This document shows, in pieces, positions 31,572-40,142 of a DNA stretch of 47,915 nt (its first letter is position 1; every line of letters starts with the position of its first letter). Both the position numbers and the translations under genes were made by a program. The DNA is taken from assembly GCA_964399625.1 (NCBI GenBank), contig CAYNSB010000031.1, positions 1 to 47,915 of the forward strand, in the 5' to 3' direction. Origin of the DNA: CAYNSB01 sp964399625. GTDB lineage: Bacteria; Planctomycetota; Phycisphaerae; Phycisphaerales; UBA1924. The notes beneath the pieces are model-generated. The model ran no database searches. It had not been told where the DNA came from and saw only the letters and a program-made list of their open reading frames with translations.

Positions 31572-32087
31572 ATGGCCGAAGAAAACACTCCCAATCCCGC
31601 GCCCGAGTCCGCACCGCCACCCGCGGGCAGCGCCGCCGCCATTGCTGGCGATGCGCTCAAAGCCGCTCAGGCCGCGATCGCGAGCCTCAAGCAGAACGTC
31701 GCGCCGGCCTCGCCCCCCGTCCAACCTGGGCCCGAAGCGAGCGCCACGCCGTCGACCGCGGGCACTCCCGCTCCGCTGCCCGCCTTCGATCGCACGACGC
31801 CCGTCGAAGCACCCAAGGGCATCGATCTCCTGTCCGACGTCAATCTGAACGTCAAGATCGAGCTCGGGCGCACGCGAATGGTCGTCGAGGATGTGCTCAA
31901 GCTCGCCGAGGGCGCCGTGGTCGAGCTCGACAAGCTCGCCGGAGACCCGGTCGACGTGTACGTCAACGAGCGACACATCGCCCGCGGCGAGGTGCTCGTC
32001 CTGAACGACAATTTCTGTGTCCGCGTCAACGAGATCATCGCCGACGTCGCCGACGGGCACACACCGGGCGCGAAGGCCAAGAAATAG
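31572..32087 (+). CDS. fliN: flagellar motor switch protein FliN
   Basis: A 171-residue C-ring protein. An Ala/Pro-rich N-terminal stretch of about 85 residues precedes the SpoA domain: LLSDVNLNVKIELGRTRMVV, LKLAEGAVVELDKLAGDPVD, VYVNERHIARGEVLVLNDNF and VRVNEII, nearly textbook FliN. The longer N-terminus is unusual but does not contain the FliM CheY-binding peptide (LSQxEIDxLL). Start ATG 31572, chosen because the residues before it are not family-like. No fliM gene is found in the window, so FliN may be served by a fliM elsewhere. Confidence 0.93.
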   Translation: MAEENTPNPAPESAPPPAGSAAAIAGDALKAAQAAIASLKQNVAPASPPVQPGPEASATPSTAGTPAPLPAFDRTTPVEAPKGIDLLSDVNLNVKIELGRTRMVVEDVLKLAEGAVVELDKLAGDPVDVYVNERHIARGEVLVLNDNFCVRVNEIIADVADGHTPGAKAKK

Positions 32088-32106
32088 CGGGGCCCATCGT
32101 GGGCCC

Positions 32107-32141
32107 AACGCGAGCGGAGCTCGCGTTCCACCGCCAGGAGG
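32107..32141 (+). promoter_or_regulatory. GGA-triloop hairpin and ribosome site before fliO
   Basis: AACGCGAGC (32107-32115), loop GGA, GCTCGCGTT (32119-32127): a perfect 9-bp stem with a three-base GGA loop, 32 bases before the GTG of fliO. AGGAGG (32136-32141) follows eight bases later. It is the cleanest example of the leader type found at fliE, fliF and flhB. Confidence 0.55.
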
Positions 32142-32147
32142 GCGTGC

Positions 32148-33146
32148 GTGTCACACCGGTCCGCCAAACTCGCTCTCGCCGTGCTCGCGTTGGGCGTGCC
32201 CGCGCTCGCGCAGCCGCGCTCCTCTCTGCAAGGGCCCAACGAGCTCTCCGCCCGCACGACCGCGCAACCGCCCCAGCAGGATCGTCAGCCCGATCCCCAG
32301 CCCGCTCCCGTCCAATCCGCGCTCCAGGTCCCCGCCCAGCCGCGCCAGGCTCCGCTCGTCCTGGAGAGTCGCCCCAGCCCCGCTCCGGGCTCTGCTCCGT
32401 CCACGCGTGCCTCCACAACCCAGACTCCTCCACGCGGTGAGTCTCTGCCCTTGGGCGCCGCGCCGGCACCACGCTCCGCGCCCGCAACCTCAGGAGCGAC
32501 CGAGGCGCCCGGGCTCGCACGCACGGGATCGATCTCACAGACGCTCATCGCGCTGGGCGGCGTCATCGCCCTCGCCGCGGTCGCCGTCATGATCTACAAG
32601 TCCGTCGCACGCCGGCAGGGAGGCGTCGCCTCCAGCCTTGGCGCGGCGGGCCGGGCGCCCTCGGGGGTCCTTGAGGTACTGGGTCGGTACCCCATCGGCG
32701 GCGGCGTCAGCCTTGTCCTTCTCCGCCTCGATCGGCGAATCCTGCTGCTCTCTCAAACGCAGCGGCTCTTCGGGCGGGGTGCTGCTCCAGGCGGTTTCCG
32801 CACCCTCTGCGAGGTCACCGACCCCGAAGAGGTCGCCTCGCTCCTCCTCAAGACGCAGGACGAGTCCGGCGAATCGATCACCCGCAAGTTCAACGGCCTC
32901 CTTCAACGCTTCGAGAAGAACATGGACGATGCCGAGCCGGCCCCCAAAGACCGCGGCGAGGAGCTCGTCGAGTCCATGCGCGGGCGCATCCCCGTCGTCG
33001 ACATCACGCGGCGCACCGATTCCCGCGATCGCGCCGAATGGAGCGGGCAGCTCTCCGCCGTTCGCCAGCGCCTGGCCCGCGCGTCCGCGCAGGGCCAACC
33101 CCAGGCTGCGACGCGCACCCCTGCCGCGCCCAAGGCACGAGGATGA
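32148..33146 (+). CDS. fliO: flagellar biosynthesis protein FliO (long periplasmic form)
   Basis: A 332-residue protein. It has an N-terminal signal peptide (AKLALAVLALGVPALAQP), then about 105 residues of Pro/Ala/Gln-rich periplasmic sequence, a membrane helix (TLIALGGVIALAAVAVMIY) and a cytoplasmic FliO domain with the SH3-like strand order LEVLGRYPIGGGVSLVLL, DRRILLLSQT and FRTLCEVTDPEEV. FliO is a scaffold for FliP assembly. E. coli FliO is about 120 residues, so both the periplasmic extension and the 130-residue C-terminal tail are additions. GTG start with AGGAGG upstream. The stop overlaps the fliP ATG. Confidence 0.8.
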   Translation: MSHRSAKLALAVLALGVPALAQPRSSLQGPNELSARTTAQPPQQDRQPDPQPAPVQSALQVPAQPRQAPLVLESRPSPAPGSAPSTRASTTQTPPRGESLPLGAAPAPRSAPATSGATEAPGLARTGSISQTLIALGGVIALAAVAVMIYKSVARRQGGVASSLGAAGRAPSGVLEVLGRYPIGGGVSLVLLRLDRRILLLSQTQRLFGRGAAPGGFRTLCEVTDPEEVASLLLKTQDESGESITRKFNGLLQRFEKNMDDAEPAPKDRGEELVESMRGRIPVVDITRRTDSRDRAEWSGQLSAVRQRLARASAQGQPQAATRTPAAPKARG

Positions 33147-34105
33147 ATCGCACACTCGCCGCCATCCTCGCTGTCGCCATCGCCGCGATTCCCGCGTTCG
33201 CGCAGATCGCTCCTTCGACCACCGCGCCGCGTGCGCAGCCCACGCCCCCTCTCATCCTCGCTCCCGGCGCTCTGGATCAACGCTCCCAGGCGCCCACGGC
33301 CCTGAACCCCATCGAGATCATCGACACCGCCGCCGCGGCCCTCCCTTCCGCCGTCACCAACCCTTCGGCCGACTCGGGCGGGCGCAAGGGCGGGCTCTCG
33401 GCCGCCATCAACGTGATGATCCTGCTCACGGTCATCACGCTCGCGCCGGCGATCCTGCTGATGTGCACGTGCTTCGTGCGCATCATCATCGTTCTTTCGC
33501 TCGTCCGCCAGGCCCTGGGCACGCCGCAGCTTCCCCCGCCCCAGGTCACCACGGCCCTCGCCCTCTTCGCGACCATCGTGGTGATGGCGCCCACCGTGGA
33601 GCGCATCGACGCCGAGGCTCTCGCTCCGTACCGCGCCGGGCACATCGACAACTACCAGGAACTCTGGAACCGCGCCAAGCAGCCCATGCGCGATTTCATG
33701 TTCGCCCAGATCGAGGCCACGGGCAACTGGTCCAGCCTCTACATGATGCTCAATCAGCGCGGCGTGGACACGTCCCGCCCCGAGCTGCTCCGCCGCTCCG
33801 ATGTCGACATGCTCGCGCTCGTTCCCGCCTTCATGCTCTCGGAACTGAAGACCGCCTTCCTGCTGGGCTTCCGCGTCTATTTGCCCTTCCTCGTCATCGA
33901 CATGGTCATCTCCACCATGCTCATCTCCATGAGCATGATGATGCTCCCGCCCGTGCTCATTTCGCTGCCCTTCAAGCTCCTTCTCTTCGTTCTCGTCGAC
34001 GGATGGCAGCTCGTCATGGGCAGCCTCATGTCCAGCTTTGCGCAGCCGGCCTCCGTCGAGGGCGCGGCGCGCGCCATGCTCCAGGGAATCCCCGGCTTTG
34101 CCTAG
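33143..34105 (+). CDS. fliP: flagellar export-gate protein FliP
   Basis: A 320-residue export-gate subunit, five copies of which form the pore with FliQ and FliR. A cleavable signal peptide (TLAAILAVAIAAIPAFAQ) and an 80-residue periplasmic linker precede the conserved body. The body has LLTVITLAPAILLMCTCFVR (L.l.tlLplill..TsF.r), then IIIVLSLVRQALGTPQLPP (iiivls.lR.AlGtqq.Pp), then VPAFMLSELKTAFLLGFRVY (iPaf...EL..aF.igf.l.) and a block ending in MMLPPVLISLPFKLLLFVLVDG. Start ATG 33143 overlaps fliO. fliQ follows. Confidence 0.96.
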   Translation: MNRTLAAILAVAIAAIPAFAQIAPSTTAPRAQPTPPLILAPGALDQRSQAPTALNPIEIIDTAAAALPSAVTNPSADSGGRKGGLSAAINVMILLTVITLAPAILLMCTCFVRIIIVLSLVRQALGTPQLPPPQVTTALALFATIVVMAPTVERIDAEALAPYRAGHIDNYQELWNRAKQPMRDFMFAQIEATGNWSSLYMMLNQRGVDTSRPELLRRSDVDMLALVPAFMLSELKTAFLLGFRVYLPFLVIDMVISTMLISMSMMMLPPVLISLPFKLLLFVLVDGWQLVMGSLMSSFAQPASVEGAARAMLQGIPGFA

Positions 34106-34178
34106 TCCGATCCGTCCGTCGCGCCCACCGCTTCAGCACGTTCCAGCCATGAAACTCACACCCTCCCGGACTTCACGC

Positions 34179-34442
34179 ATGGTCTATGACGAATCATCCG
34201 TTCAGGTCGTGCGCGACATGCTCCTGATCACGCTGAAGATCGCCGCACCGATCCTCGCGGCAGGCATCGTCGTCGGTCTGGTCATCTCCATCTTCCAGGC
34301 CGTCACCCAGATCCAGGATCAGTCCATCACGTTTGTTCCCAAGATCATCGTGATGATCGCCGCCGCCGGCCTCCTCCTGCCCTGGATCGTCTCGCGCATG
34401 GTCGAGTACGCCGCCGAACTCTTCATGCTCCGCGGCGGGTGA
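34179..34442 (+). CDS. fliQ: flagellar export-gate protein FliQ
   Basis: An 87-residue protein with two membrane helices. Family features are VRDMLLITLKIAAPILAAGI, VGLVISIFQAVTQIQDQSIT (the Q.tqi.e.tl.fipK motif) and FVPKIIVM. The frame is open further upstream, with an ATG at 34149 that would add ten residues (97 total). ATG at 34179 gives the usual 87-90 residues and has GGA eight bases upstream, but 34149 cannot be excluded. fliR follows after 69 bases. Confidence 0.92.
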   Translation: MVYDESSVQVVRDMLLITLKIAAPILAAGIVVGLVISIFQAVTQIQDQSITFVPKIIVMIAAAGLLLPWIVSRMVEYAAELFMLRGG

Positions 34443-34511
34443 GCGCACGTTCGCGGCGCCCACGCTTCGCCCGTGAGAGTGCGGGGCAGACCTTCGTGAG
34501 GATCCACTCCC

Positions 34512-35315
34512 GTGTACGGCATCGAGCCCCTCCTCCAGCACGTGATCCCGCTGGCGCTGGTCATGCTCCGATTCTCGGGGCTCTTCGCCTTCACGCCGCT
34601 CCTCGCCAACCGCGGGGTTCCGCGGCGCTTCCGCCTGCTCATCGGCGTCATGATCGCCATTGCGATCTATCCGTCGCTCCCTTCGGCTGCACAGACCGCG
34701 CCTGACGCGGACGTGTGGGCCCTTCTGCCGGTCGCGGTGGGGGAGTTCCTGCTGGGCCTGGTCATGGGCCTGATCGCAGGGCTTCCCATCCTTCTTCTTG
34801 ATCTGGCGGGCTATTTCATGGGACATCAGATGGGCCTGTCCCTTTCCCGAGTCTTCAACCCGGACAGCAACTCCGACACCGACACGCTGGGCCAGTTGCT
34901 GATGCTGCTCGCGACCGCGGCCTTTCTCTCGCTGGGCGGGCTTGAGATCACCATTTCAACCCTCATCGGGACGTTTGGCAAGGTCCCCGTGGGCGGGCTC
35001 ACGCCCGGATCGCTCCCGCTCGACCTTGTCATCGCCACGCTCGCATCTGGCGTGGACCTGGCGGTGCGCGTCGCTTCGCCCGTCACGGGCATCATCGTTC
35101 TGCTCATGGTCGCCCTGGGACTCATCTCCAAGACGCTCCCGCAGCTCAATGTCATGAGCATCGGGTTTACCATCAAGATCATCGCCGGCCTCGCCGCGCT
35201 CATGCTCGCCGTGGGCTCCATACACCAGGTCGCCGGCGATCGCATCGGGCAAACCTTGCGCGACATGTCCCAATGGGCCTCCTCGCTGGGCTCCGCGGCA
35301 CCCTCGCACCGATGA
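34512..35315 (+). CDS. fliR: flagellar export-gate protein FliR
   Basis: A 267-residue protein with six membrane segments. Conserved points: VMLRFSGLFAFTPLLANRGV near the N-terminus (R.sg.f...P.f....vP), FLLGLVMGLIAGLPILLLDL, the G...G...G.s block MGHQMGLSLSRVFNPDSNSD and QLNVMSIGFTIKI (P.lnvf.iGfplki). The GTG start has GAGG nine bases upstream. It completes the fliP-fliQ-fliR core and is followed by flhB, as usual. Confidence 0.94.
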   Translation: MYGIEPLLQHVIPLALVMLRFSGLFAFTPLLANRGVPRRFRLLIGVMIAIAIYPSLPSAAQTAPDADVWALLPVAVGEFLLGLVMGLIAGLPILLLDLAGYFMGHQMGLSLSRVFNPDSNSDTDTLGQLLMLLATAAFLSLGGLEITISTLIGTFGKVPVGGLTPGSLPLDLVIATLASGVDLAVRVASPVTGIIVLLMVALGLISKTLPQLNVMSIGFTIKIIAGLAALMLAVGSIHQVAGDRIGQTLRDMSQWASSLGSAAPSHR

Positions 35316-35323
35316 TCCCTCGT

Positions 35324-35363
35324 CGGCGCGGAGCGCCGTAGCACGCACCAAGGGCAGGAGGCC
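35324..35363 (+). promoter_or_regulatory. GGA-triloop hairpin and 16-nt ribosome-site element before flhB
   Basis: CGGCGC (35324-35329), loop GGA, GCGCCG (35333-35338), then CCAAGGGCAGGAGGCC (35348-35363), an exact copy of the element before fliF. The ATG of flhB follows five bases later. Confidence 0.5.
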
Positions 35364-35368
35364 CGTCG

Positions 35369-36466
35369 ATGCCCGAGGACATGGGGGAACGCACCGAGCT
35401 GCCCACAGGGCGGCGCCTTTCCGAGGCGCGGTCCCGCGGGCAGATCGCCAAGAGCGCCGACCTCTCCTCCGCCATCGATCTCGCGGGCGGCACCATCCTC
35501 ATCGCCCTCATGGGCGCCGCCGCGGTCGCGATCCTCGCCCACCTCATGCGCCGCGTCCTCGAGAACCAGATCGAGGGCTCGCCGCTGCACATCGAAAACA
35601 TCCGCCCGCTGGTCATCTACAGCGCCTTCGAGGCCGGGAAGATCATCCTCCCCGCGCTGCTGGTGATCATGGCCATCGGCGTCCTTTCCAACTTCATCCA
35701 GGTCGGTTCCCTCGTCACTTTCGAGCCGCTCAAGCCCAACCTTTCGCGCCTCAATCCGTTGGCCGGCATCGGGCGGCTCTTCGCCACGCGCAACACCGTC
35801 CGCACCGGCGCGGGCCTGGCCAAGCTTGCCCTCGTGGGCATCGTGAGCGGCGTCCTCATTGCCCGACGCTTCCCGCACCTGACCGCGCTGCCCAACCTTG
35901 AGCTCCTCGAGGGTGTCGCCTTCATCCTCAAGTTGGCCCTCGATCTTGCCATCTGGATCATCGCCATCCTCCTCATTCTCGGCATCGTCGACTACCTCTA
36001 CCAGCGCTGGCAGCACACCCGCGACCTCCGCATGACCAAGCAGGAGATCAAAGACGAGCGCCGCTCCATGGACGGCGACCCCGAGATCAAGGGCAAGCGC
36101 ATGAAGCTCGCCCGCGAGATCGCCTACCAGCGCATCCGCCAGGACGTCCCCAAGGCCGATGTCATCGTCACCAATCCAACGCACTTCTCGGTGGCGCTCC
36201 GGTACGACCAGGCGACGATGCGCGCCCCGCGCGTGGTCGCCAAGGGCGCCGACGAGCTTGCCTTCCGCATCCGGGAGATTGCCATCGCCAACGGGGTTCC
36301 CATCGTCGAACGCCCGCCGCTGGCCCGCGCCCTCTATTGGGGCGTCGACGTGGGCCGCGAGATCGAGCCTGAGTATTACGAGGCCGTCGCCGAGGTCCTC
36401 GCGTACGTCTACCGCCTCGAGCGCGACGCCACCGCCAACGAGCCCGAACTCGCCGCCGCGAACTAA
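35369..36466 (+). CDS. flhB: flagellar export switch protein FlhB
   Basis: A 365-residue protein that controls substrate specificity. The N-terminus TELPTGRRLSEARSRGQIAK (K.E.pT.kkl.dAR..G.v..S) is typical. It has four membrane helices, then a cytoplasmic domain with the autocleavage motif NPTH at 269-272, the same position as in Salmonella FlhB. Downstream are FSVALRYD, PRVVAKGADELAFRIREIA and VPIVERPPLARALYWGVDVG, all conserved. The ATG at 35369 is preceded by AGGAGG. It cooperates with FliK (25849-27135). Confidence 0.96.
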   Translation: MPEDMGERTELPTGRRLSEARSRGQIAKSADLSSAIDLAGGTILIALMGAAAVAILAHLMRRVLENQIEGSPLHIENIRPLVIYSAFEAGKIILPALLVIMAIGVLSNFIQVGSLVTFEPLKPNLSRLNPLAGIGRLFATRNTVRTGAGLAKLALVGIVSGVLIARRFPHLTALPNLELLEGVAFILKLALDLAIWIIAILLILGIVDYLYQRWQHTRDLRMTKQEIKDERRSMDGDPEIKGKRMKLAREIAYQRIRQDVPKADVIVTNPTHFSVALRYDQATMRAPRVVAKGADELAFRIREIAIANGVPIVERPPLARALYWGVDVGREIEPEYYEAVAEVLAYVYRLERDATANEPELAAAN

Positions 36467-36478
36467 CCGGAGTCCCGA

Positions 36479-38662
36479 GTGCCCGTCGTCCAGCCCATGT
36501 CCCCCGTCCTTCCCACCTGGCTGCGCAGGCTCCACGCCTACCGCGGGCTCTTCGTCCCCGTGGGTTTCGTGTCGCTCCTCATCGTTCTGCTGGTGCCGAT
36601 TCCCTCGGCCCTCATGGACGTCCTGATCTGCGCCAATATCTCGCTCTCGGTCATCATCCTCCTGACCACCATCTACATGGACCACCCGCTGGACTTCAGC
36701 GTCTTTCCGTCGCTGCTGCTGGGCGTCACGCTGCTCCGCCTCGTCCTGAACATCGCCTCCACGCGCCTCATCCTCTCGGCCAAGGCCAGCTCCCCCGAGG
36801 AAGCGATGTACTCCGCCGGCCACGTGATCGCCGCCTTCGGCGAGTTCGTCGCGGGCGACTCGCTCTTTGTCGGCGTGGTCATCTTCCTCATCCTGGTCAT
36901 CGTCCAGTTCGTCGTGATCACCAAGGGCGCCACGCGCATCTCCGAGGTCGCCGCTCGCTTCACCTTGGACGCCATGCCCGGCAAGCAGATGGCGATCGAC
37001 TCCGACCTCAACGCGGGCATCATCAACGAGCAGGAAGCACGCCGCCGGCGCGAGCAGATCCGACAGGAAGCTGACTTCTTCGGCGCCATGGACGGTGCCA
37101 GCAAGTTCGTCCGGGGCGACGCCGTCGCGGGCATCATCATTACGGCCATCAACATCGCCGGCGGCTTCGCGGTCGGCATGATCCAGAAGGGCTGGGACGC
37201 GGGCAAGGTCGCCACCATCTACAGCAAGATGACCATCGGCGATGGCCTCACCTCGCAGATCCCCTCCTTCGTCATCGCGATCGCCTCCGCGCTCATCGTC
37301 ACCCGCTCCGGGTCCAAGCAGCAGCTCGGCGACGAACTCACCGACCAGATGATCTCGCAGCCCCGCGGGCTCCTCATCACCGCGGGCTTCCTGCTCATGC
37401 TCGTCTTCACGCCCCTGCCCACCGCCCCCCTCATCGCCACCGCAGCCATTCTCATCGCCGTCGCGTTCGGCATGATCCGCTCGACCCGCGCCAAGGCCCA
37501 GCAGGCCCAGTCCGCCACCGAAGAAGCCAACAAGCCCTCGAGCGACCCCGCGCCCATCGAGTCCGTCCTCAAGGTCGACACCCTCGAGCTCGAGGTCGGC
37601 TACGGACTCGTCTCGCTCGTCGACACCGCCCAGGGAGGCGACCTTCTCGATCGCATCTCGGCCATCCGCCGCCAGCTCGCCCAGGAGTACGGCTTCGTCA
37701 TGCCGCCCGTCCGTATCCGCGACAACATGCAGCTCGATTCGAGCGAGTACCGCATCAAGGTGCGTGGCAACTCCGTCGCCTCAGGCACAACGCGCCCGGG
37801 GCGCCTGCTCGCCATGGATTCGGGCATCTCCTCCGGGCCCATCGAGGGCGAGGCGACCAAGGAGCCTGCCTTCGGCCTCGACGCCTGGTGGATCGACCCT
37901 GCCCTCCGCACTCGCGCCGAGACCATGAACTACACCGTCGTCGATCCCACGAGCGTCCTGGGCACGCACCTCTCCGAGGTCGTCAAGCGTCATGCCGCCG
38001 AGCTTCTTACCCGCGACGAGGTCGTCAACCTCGTCGAGGGCCTCAAGAAGCGCACGCCCAAGCTCGTCGAGGAGACCGTCCCCGCCATCATCAAGTCCGG
38101 TGACCTGCAGAAGATCCTGCAGAACCTCCTGCGCGAGCGCGTCCCTATCCGCGATCTCGAGACCATCCTCGAGACCCTCGCCGACTGGGCCCCAAAGACC
38201 AAGGACCTCGACGTTCTCACCGAGTACACACGCCACGCCCTGCGCCGGTCCATCTGCGTGCAGCACGCGGCGCCGGCCTCGCCCGACCAGCCCGCGGGCA
38301 AGCTCCGCCTTGTCTGCGTCACGCTCGACCCTGCGCTCGAGGACCAGATCGCAGCCTACATCGATCGGGCCGCAGGCGCCACCGTCGTCACGATGCCCGC
38401 GCGCCTCGCCGCGCGCATCACCGAGCAGATCGCGCAGGCACTCTCCAAGGTCACCGCCTCGGGCCACCAGCCCATCGTCATCGCCTCACCTCAGGTCCGT
38501 GCCGTGGTCCGCCAGCTCATCGAGCCGTCGCTCCCCGCCGCCAGCGTCCTGGGCTACAACGAGATCATCCCGACGGTTGACGTGGAGTCGATGGCCCTCG
38601 TTCCCGCGCTCCCGCAGAGCGCGATCGCCCCAACGCTCGCCGACGCCGGAGCCGCCGCGTGA
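36479..38662 (+). CDS. flhA: flagellar export gate protein FlhA
   Basis: A 727-residue protein. About eight membrane helices in the first 340 residues include the strongly conserved FHIPEP block: TIYMDHPLDFSVFPSLLLG, VTLLRLVLNIASTRLIL, GEFVAGDSLFVGVVIFLIL and ISEVAARFTLDAMPGKQMAI. The C-terminal cytoplasmic domain forms a nonameric ring that binds chaperone-substrate complexes (LEVGYGLVSLVDTAQGGDLL, DPTSVLGTHLSEVV). GTG start, GGAG six bases upstream. Length and motifs are normal. Confidence 0.96.
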   Translation: MPVVQPMSPVLPTWLRRLHAYRGLFVPVGFVSLLIVLLVPIPSALMDVLICANISLSVIILLTTIYMDHPLDFSVFPSLLLGVTLLRLVLNIASTRLILSAKASSPEEAMYSAGHVIAAFGEFVAGDSLFVGVVIFLILVIVQFVVITKGATRISEVAARFTLDAMPGKQMAIDSDLNAGIINEQEARRRREQIRQEADFFGAMDGASKFVRGDAVAGIIITAINIAGGFAVGMIQKGWDAGKVATIYSKMTIGDGLTSQIPSFVIAIASALIVTRSGSKQQLGDELTDQMISQPRGLLITAGFLLMLVFTPLPTAPLIATAAILIAVAFGMIRSTRAKAQQAQSATEEANKPSSDPAPIESVLKVDTLELEVGYGLVSLVDTAQGGDLLDRISAIRRQLAQEYGFVMPPVRIRDNMQLDSSEYRIKVRGNSVASGTTRPGRLLAMDSGISSGPIEGEATKEPAFGLDAWWIDPALRTRAETMNYTVVDPTSVLGTHLSEVVKRHAAELLTRDEVVNLVEGLKKRTPKLVEETVPAIIKSGDLQKILQNLLRERVPIRDLETILETLADWAPKTKDLDVLTEYTRHALRRSICVQHAAPASPDQPAGKLRLVCVTLDPALEDQIAAYIDRAAGATVVTMPARLAARITEQIAQALSKVTASGHQPIVIASPQVRAVVRQLIEPSLPAASVLGYNEIIPTVDVESMALVPALPQSAIAPTLADAGAAA

Positions 38663-38706
38663 GACGCGAAGTTGTCCACCATCCGCGATCTTCACACGCG
38701 CAGCAG

Positions 38707-38749
38707 TTGCATTGCGTCGCGGCGTCGCTATTCTCCCCCGGATTCGGGG
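38707..38749 (+). promoter_or_regulatory. candidate promoter and leader hairpin before flhF
   Basis: TTGCAT (38707-38712), 16 bases, TATTCT (38729-38734), followed at once by the hairpin CCCCG-GATT-CGGGG (38736-38749). The 133 bp gap between flhA and flhF, the first sizeable break in the export-gene run, suggests that flhF-flhG can be transcribed separately. Confidence 0.45.
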
Positions 38750-38795
38750 CAGGCAAGGCAGGATGCCAAGCGACGCCCGCGCCAGGATGGCCGCA

Positions 38796-40142
38796 ATGAA
38801 CCTCAAGACGTACCGCGCCAGAACCATGGCCGATGCACTCGCGGAGGTCAAAAGAGACCTCGGACGCGATGCCGTCATCCTTCATACGCGCACCTTTCGA
38901 GTCGGTGGATGGCTCGGCGTCGGCGCCAAGAACATCGTCGAGATCACCGCCTCCGACTCCGCCCTCGCCGCGGGGCCCCGCCCCAAGCGTCCCGCGCCGT
39001 CCATCAGCATCCCCGATCGCCTCGCCCGCGCCTACCAAACACCAACCCAATCGCGGGAGCCCGCGCGAGAGCAATCGCCGCCCGCACGCCCGGCCCCGTC
39101 GGCGGTTGACCAGCACGATTCCACAATCGCACGGGCCGCGGCCATTGCCGCCCTCGTGCCGCCCACTCCCGCGCTCAACGCCGTGGGCCTCGATGAGCTT
39201 GCATCCATCAAGAAGCTCGTGACGCAGGTCCTCCAATGCTCGCGTCAGACCGCCCTCCAGCTCGCACGCGAACCCCACGCATCGCCCGCCGGTCACGCCC
39301 TTGCCGGGGCCATGCCCGATCCACTGCTCCAGCACTACCTGATGCTCCTTGAGAGCGAGGTCGCCGCGGAGATTGCCGACGAACTAGTCGCCAAGGTCCG
39401 CGATGAGCTTCCCGCCGCGGATCTCGCCCGGCCCGCCGTCGTGCGTTCCGCAGTTCTCCGCCACCTCGCGGGCATGATCCCAACCAACGAGAATGCCACC
39501 AGCAGCGCCACGCCCCGAGACGGGCGGCCGCTCACCATCGCCCTCGTCGGCCCCACCGGTGTGGGCAAGACCACAACGATCGCCAAGCTCGCCGCTACCC
39601 ACAAGCTCCGCCAGGGCAAGCGGGTCGGGCTCCTGACCACGGACACCTACCGCATCGCCGCCGTCGAGCAGCTTCGCACCTACGCCGAGATCATCGCGCT
39701 GCCCCTCCGCGTCGTGCACTCCCCCGCGGACATGCCCGACGCCTGCGCCGCGCTCGCCGACTGCGACACGATTCTCATCGACACCGCGGGCCGTGCGCCC
39801 GCCGACGCCGCGCGCCTCGACGAGCTCCGCGCCTTCATCAACGCCGCACGCCCCCACGAAACACACCTCGTGCTATCTGGCGCCGCGAGCCAAGCCGTCA
39901 TGCTGGATGCCGCGGCTCGGTTCGCCCCCATCCAGCCCAACCGCGTCATCCTCACCAAGCTCGACGAGGCCGTGAACCTGGGCGTCCTTGTCAACGTTCT
40001 CCGTCGGGTCTCCCTCAAGCTCTCCTACGTCACGAACGGACAGGAGGTCCCCGACCACATCGAGCCGGGCGTCGCGGCCCGACTCGCCCAGCGACTGCTC
40101 GATTCTGCCGCCCCGTCCCACGCACAAGGGGCGCACGCGTGA
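38796..40142 (+). CDS. flhF: flagellar biosynthesis GTPase FlhF (SRP family)
   Basis: A 448-residue protein that marks the site of flagellar assembly at the pole. The N-terminal domain NLKTYRARTMADALAEVKRD (..v.tf.a..m.eAl..vk.e.G.dA.il) is typical, followed by a Pro-rich basic linker. The SRP-type NG domain has P-loop GPTGVGKT (252-259), DTYRIAAVEQLRTYAEI, IDTAGRAPAD and LTKLDEAVNLG. Two other in-frame ATGs (38763, 38787) precede; 38796 has AGGA eight bases upstream. The stop overlaps the flhG start (GTGA). Confidence 0.95.
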   Translation: MNLKTYRARTMADALAEVKRDLGRDAVILHTRTFRVGGWLGVGAKNIVEITASDSALAAGPRPKRPAPSISIPDRLARAYQTPTQSREPAREQSPPARPAPSAVDQHDSTIARAAAIAALVPPTPALNAVGLDELASIKKLVTQVLQCSRQTALQLAREPHASPAGHALAGAMPDPLLQHYLMLLESEVAAEIADELVAKVRDELPAADLARPAVVRSAVLRHLAGMIPTNENATSSATPRDGRPLTIALVGPTGVGKTTTIAKLAATHKLRQGKRVGLLTTDTYRIAAVEQLRTYAEIIALPLRVVHSPADMPDACAALADCDTILIDTAGRAPADAARLDELRAFINAARPHETHLVLSGAASQAVMLDAAARFAPIQPNRVILTKLDEAVNLGVLVNVLRRVSLKLSYVTNGQEVPDHIEPGVAARLAQRLLDSAAPSHAQGAHA

